DNA from: an uncultured Eubacterium sp.
GTDB lineage: Bacteria; Bacillota; Clostridia; Lachnospirales; Lachnospiraceae
Assembly (NCBI GenBank): GCA_910577225.1
Contig: CAJTMV010000008.1
Coordinates: 61,288-125,287 of the forward strand
Direction: 5' to 3'
Length of the DNA: 64,000 nucleotides
In this document: positions 61,064-64,000 of the stretch, in pieces
Numbering within the stretch: position 1 is the first letter of the stretch
Layout: each line of letters begins with the position of its first letter
Notes under the pieces: generated by a model
Told to the model about the DNA's origin: nothing
Database searches by the model: none
Seen by the model: the letters and a program-made list of their open reading frames with translations, nothing else
Position numbers and translations under genes: made by a program

Positions 61064-62137
61064 CTACTTGTAAATGCTCTTTATATTACTGCCCAACTCA
61101 TCCGCCAGATGCATTCGATCAAACGTATTCAGTACCGGAAACACCATAAGTATCTCTATTCCTTTTTTCGCTACAAACTCTATCAATCGATGAAGATACT
61201 GTGCGTTATCATACATAAACTCATTGCTCAATGCTCCAACAAAAAATATGTCTGCATTACTAAAAATTTCCTCCATTTGTCGCACATCCTTTTTATATAT
61301 CTCCCGAAAACACCAGCTTATCACTGAACGTTTTTCATAAATCTGAAAAATATGCTGGTTATTATAGTCCCATTCGTCCGCAAAATAGAGAATTCTCTTC
61401 CCGTCCAGCTCCTGCAACTCCTGAATCTCGGATTTGTTAAAAAAGATTTTGTGAATATTTTGTTTTTTGGCAAACCGGTCAAGAAAACGCATAAATCCAT
61501 CCATCAGCTCTGTTTGAATGGTACGCCCATTTGCATATTGACAAAACAATCCTACAATAAACGGACATAAATAACTGTTTCCTTTTCGTATCACGCAATG
61601 AGAATCATCTGGAATAAATACCATATTTTCTGAAAACTCTACCATCTTATCCTTATAACTAACGGAGCAATAATGATCTGGCTGCTCTGACGTGTTAATT
61701 CCTATTACATTATTAAAATTTGCAGGATAAGATACCTTCCCTGGTATGTTATGATTTGCTGCAAAAACAGCGATTCCTTTTTCTTCTGCTTCATCGCATA
61801 ATTTTTTCATTTCCTCCAGCCGTCTGCTGCCTGCGCCGCAGCTTCCCAGGCTTAGATTTATCACCTGTACCTGTTTGTCTATACAATATCTAAGAGCTTT
61901 TAGTACTGCGGAAATCATGCAGCGATTATCTTCCTGCAAAACACGTACAGATAAAAGCCCGATATCCGGCGCCTCGTGCAGCAATACTTTCACAACCTCT
62001 GTGCCATGCATATTACTGCTAATCAGACAGCTTTGAAATTTTCCTCCTGTATAATACAGACTTTCAATCTCTTTATCTTTCAATAAAGAATCTTTCTGAT
62101 TCACACCTGAATCAATAACTGCAACTTTCAATTTCAT
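61064..62137 (-). CDS. S8 (subtilisin)-like protein of second peptide locus
   Basis: A 357-residue cytoplasmic-type S8 protein: Asp9 (V-I-D-S-G), His44 (N-M-H-G-T), the oxyanion Asn in A-A-N-H-N-I-P-G and Ser in G-N-S-Y-L-C-P-F-I-V-G. As in the protein at 23545, N-S-Y replaces G-T-S and His sits at residue 44. After about residue 215 a C-terminal alpha/beta domain follows, with F-F-V-G-A-L near 305. No signal peptide. ATG at 62137; GGAGG is 16 nt upstream, unusually far. A leader-trimming protease role is inferred. Confidence 0.8.
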   Translation of the reverse strand: MKLKVAVIDSGVNQKDSLLKDKEIESLYYTGGKFQSCLISSNMHGTEVVKVLLHEAPDIGLLSVRVLQEDNRCMISAVLKALRYCIDKQVQVINLSLGSCGAGSRRLEEMKKLCDEAEEKGIAVFAANHNIPGKVSYPANFNNVIGINTSEQPDHYCSVSYKDKMVEFSENMVFIPDDSHCVIRKGNSYLCPFIVGLFCQYANGRTIQTELMDGFMRFLDRFAKKQNIHKIFFNKSEIQELQELDGKRILYFADEWDYNNQHIFQIYEKRSVISWCFREIYKKDVRQMEEIFSNADIFFVGALSNEFMYDNAQYLHRLIEFVAKKGIEILMVFPVLNTFDRMHLADELGSNIKSIYK

Positions 62138-62328
62138 TTTTCTATGTTTACATCCTCCATAAATATTCCTGCGATTGCAACGTACTTACAAAATATTTCA
62201 TAAACGATCTGGATATTTAAAATATAAAAACTTTCGTTGAATACTTCAAGAATTGTTGTACGTCTGGCTCTTTTTCATGTATAACTGGAAAATGAGAGGC
62301 CGCAGACAGCCTCCCATTTCCATCCAGC

Positions 62329-62724
62329 TCATGCAAAGAAACTTAAATCTAATTCCTCTGAATGCTCCTGACATACCTGATAAAATTCTGCGGAACATTT
62401 AAAATCATATTGTATCCCTAAATACCGTTTTTTTACTTTTACCTGATCAAAGCACCTGCTGCCATCTATCGTAAGCATCTGAAACTGATCTGCAAAAAGT
62501 CGATAAATCACTTCTGCCTCTGGCAAGTCCGCTGACGGTATTTGAAATGTCAAAAAAAACTCCTGATTACTGCGAAAAACCATTAACAGATATTTCATAT
62601 ACTGCGTTTCTACCAGGGCTTCTCCTTTCACTTTAAGCACAGTTTTTTGACATTTCCCTGTCCATTGAATCAGTTTATACAAAATAGATTTCGTGATTAA
62701 AACCGGAAACGGGTATTCTTTCAT
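62329..62724 (-). CDS. Unrecognised protein between agrD-like and S8-like genes
   Basis: A 131-residue soluble protein with no recognised domain: a mix of short strands and helices, several Cys, no membrane segment and no signal. The ATG at 62724 lies 7 bp after the agrD-like stop; a GTG at 62745 would overlap that gene. It is too short and too polar to be AgrB. Its position in the set of kinase, AgrD-like peptide and S8-like protein suggests a maturation or regulatory partner. Function unknown. Confidence 0.65.
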   Translation of the reverse strand: MKEYPFPVLITKSILYKLIQWTGKCQKTVLKVKGEALVETQYMKYLLMVFRSNQEFFLTFQIPSADLPEAEVIYRLFADQFQMLTIDGSRCFDQVKVKKRYLGIQYDFKCSAEFYQVCQEHSEELDLSFFA

Positions 62725-62731
62725 GCCTATT

Positions 62732-62893
62732 TTATACTTTACCACCAGTTTCCCCTTTTAATAGTTCCATCTGTTTTTTTAAATCATCTTTAAGTTCTGG
62801 TTGATGGATACCCATATAACTACATTCTGCTAAAGAACGCATAGCTATTCGTAATGCTACATTACTTAAAAAATTTAATATAATCTCTCTCAT
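62732..62893 (-). CDS. agrD: AgrD-like cyclic lactone autoinducer precursor
   Basis: A 53-residue peptide read on the minus strand. An amphipathic N-terminal helix (residues 3-20) is followed by A-E-C-S-Y-M-G-I-H-Q-P-E-L-K-D-D-L-K-K. The Cys24 with a short hydrophobic stretch and the H-Q-P-E acidic tail are the hallmarks of clostridial AgrD (quorum-sensing thiolactone precursors). The start has an excellent AGGAGGAGAT just upstream. The thiolactone would form from Cys24. An agrB peptidase gene, needed for processing, is not in the window. It follows a truncated kinase by 16 bp. Confidence 0.82.
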   Translation of the reverse strand: MREIILNFLSNVALRIAMRSLAECSYMGIHQPELKDDLKKQMELLKGETGGKV

Positions 62894-62909
62894 ATCTCCT
62901 CCTATATCT

Positions 62910-63135
62910 CTATTTTTTTAAAGGTACTACGATATTGACCACAAAGTTGCATTTCGCTTCATTTATATCTATTTCTCCTCCATATTTATGAACTGCATTT
63001 CTTACATTTGTCAGTCCATATCCATGAATTACTTTTTTAGAAACATGATCAACCTTTTTATTTTGTTTATTATTTTTGATACCTATTACCAGGAGATTTT
63101 TTTCTTTTTTAGCTGAAATCCAAATTCTCCTTTCC
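62910..63135 (-). pseudogene. AgrC-like GHKL histidine kinase, C-terminal remnant
   Basis: Seventy-four codons ending at TAG 62910-62912. The translation ends K-V-I-H-G-Y-G-L-T-N-V-R-N-A-V-H-K-Y-G-G-E-I-D-I and V-N-I-V-V-P-L-K-K, the G-x-G-L-x-N-V-R and closing strands of the HATPase_c_5 (GHKL) domain used by AgrC/ComD receptors. The reading frame is lost at about 63135, where IS sequence begins, so the sensor and phosphoacceptor parts are missing here. It lies directly upstream of the agrD-like gene, fitting an agr system broken by insertion. Confidence 0.8.
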
Positions 63136-64000
63136 TGTGACTTTTAAACTGTCCCCCTTGTCAAGGACATTTTTAAAAGTTCAGACCATGATTTTAGACA
63201 GGCGCCTTTATGCATCCTTTTCATTGGACACATAGACTTTACAAACCCGAAATGGTGGACACATAAAGGTTGAGCCGTCCATGGTATTTATATAGTTTTT
63301 TGAAAGCTGCCGCATAAAAGCAGGAATGCCTCAGTTTATTCTGCGGTTTTTCTGTCCCCATTTTCCCTCTCCTTAAGAGCCTTTGTCCTGCCAAGCTCAC
63401 CTGCTGGTTTTTCTGGAATGGGAACCGGGGGCGGGTTTTCAATTTTAAGGGGATATTCGCCCGTGATGTAAAATTCGTAAAACTCATCCGGGGAAAGCTT
63501 CGCAAGCCCCCACTGATATTTTTCTTTGTTGTAATACTCCATGTAGTTATCAACTATGGAAGATACCTGGCTGAATTCCGTGCACTCCTTAAGCTTATTT
63601 CTGACATGGTCTTTCATGCGGCCAAAAAAGCTCTCCTGTGGGGCATTGTCCCAGCAGTTGCCTTTCCGCGACATTGACTGTCTCAGATTTTTGCTTTTCG
63701 TTATCTCAATAAAACGGCGGCTTGTATAGTGTACGCCCTGGTCACTGTGGATCACTGTCCACTGGGTCAGCGAAATGCCGTGGTCACGGATGAGCTTTTC
63801 CACAGTCTCAAGAACGAAGTCCACCTCAAGGGAGCCGCTCAGCACATAGGACAGGATCTGTTTTGTATATGCATCCAGGATAGTTGAAAGGTAGGCAAAC
63901 GTGCCATTATACGGGATATAGGTAATGTCAGTCAGAAGCACTGCCCTTGGCCCGTAACACTCGAATTCCCGCTGGATGAGGTTATCTGCGGCATTGCTGG
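63136..64000 (-). mobile_element. IS3-family insertion sequence, 3' part
   Basis: Begins at TGTGACTTTTAAACTGTCCC (63136 onward), which abuts the broken kinase frame, and runs beyond the window edge. It encodes an IS150/IS3-type OrfB transposase. TGGACACATA occurs twice (63225 and 63256) inside the end region, so the exact terminus is uncertain by about 90 bp. Confidence 0.75.
63336..63998 (-). CDS. IS3-family transposase OrfB (integrase core), 5' end outside window
   Basis: The frame continues past the right edge, so the N-terminus is missing. The rve/DDE core is visible: L-T-D-I-T-Y-I-P (first Asp), H-S-D-Q-G-V-H-Y (second Asp), then N-C-W-D-N-A-P-Q-E-S-F-F-G (catalytic Glu). The C-terminus has a Y-N-x-E-K-Y-Q-W-G-L-A-K-L-S-P-D-E-F end with a Pro/Lys-rich tail. 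It catalyses cut-and-copy transposition of the element that interrupts the agr kinase. OrfA lies outside. Confidence 0.92.
   Translation of the reverse strand, partial: SNAADNLIQREFECYGPRAVLLTDITYIPYNGTFAYLSTILDAYTKQILSYVLSGSLEVDFVLETVEKLIRDHGISLTQWTVIHSDQGVHYTSRRFIEITKSKNLRQSMSRKGNCWDNAPQESFFGRMKDHVRNKLKECTEFSQVSSIVDNYMEYYNKEKYQWGLAKLSPDEFYEFYITGEYPLKIENPPPVPIPEKPAGELGRTKALKERENGDRKTAE

Noticed and set aside
62155..62209. 17-codon frame (begins M-K-Y-F-V-S-T-L-Q) just before the second S8-like gene
   Set aside because: It has a stop in frame shortly upstream, no Shine-Dalgarno and only 17 codons. It might be a coupling leader, but support is too weak.

Overview
The window reads as chromosomal DNA of a spore-forming, gut-type Clostridia bacterium, most likely Lachnospiraceae. 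The support is a moderate G+C content, dipicolinate synthase genes dpaA/dpaB, a spoVAF remnant, GerA-type and YesM/YesN-type families, an Rpn/PD-(D/E)XK transposase-like gene, NADP-type gdhA, and clostridial peptide-maturation genes. No rRNA, tRNA or CRISPR array was seen.

Layout. 1-8.9 kb is a surface-glycan locus, all on +: a GT-C-type membrane protein, two GT2 transferases, an FkbM methyltransferase, a radical SAM protein, an acetyltransferase/dehydrogenase fusion and a GT2-like/glycerophosphotransferase fusion. Four of these seven genes carry an in-frame run of exactly nine G. 9-15 kb holds an Rpn-type gene, thiD, pyk, dpaA-dpaB and a decayed ABC transporter. 15.1-28.2 kb is a complete-looking peptide (RiPP) cluster: unknown protein, CcpM-like radical SAM/SPASM maturase, TIGR04066-like protein, acyl-carrier-related protein, large solute-binding-like protein, a 63-aa three-cysteine precursor with its own promoter, ABC exporter, S8-like protein, solute-binding lipoprotein, small anchored protein and two sugar-type ABC permeases. 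28.3-45.7 kb is mostly housekeeping, mainly on -: cysK, an O-acetylhomoserine sulfhydrylase, an Rrf2 regulator, MATE, TraX-like, hemolysin III, truncated spoVAF (+), PsiE-like (+), panBCD, FNT channel, an ABC transporter with a BceR-type operator and an orphan histidine kinase, and gdhA. 45.9-57.6 kb is a carbohydrate-use locus: GH3, AraC, SGNH hydrolase, YesM/YesN two-component system, solute-binding protein and two permeases. 57.7-63.1 kb, on -, is a second peptide locus: truncated AgrC-like kinase, AgrD-like peptide, unknown protein, S8-like protein, 67-aa three-cysteine peptide, and an ABC ATPase and permease. An IS3-family element (63.1 kb to the edge) cuts the kinase.

The most interesting material is (i) the four G9 tracts, which suggest phase-variable glycan assembly; (ii) the 15-28 kb peptide system; and (iii) the 57.7-63.1 kb locus, whose peptide shares a C-x(7/8)-C-M-x-x-C-x-[FY]-N core with the first cluster's peptide and whose S8-like protein shares an unusual N-S-Y serine motif, here placed beside agr-type quorum-sensing genes. 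No searches were run. Family names come from motif recognition, and the TIGRFAM names are recalled from memory.
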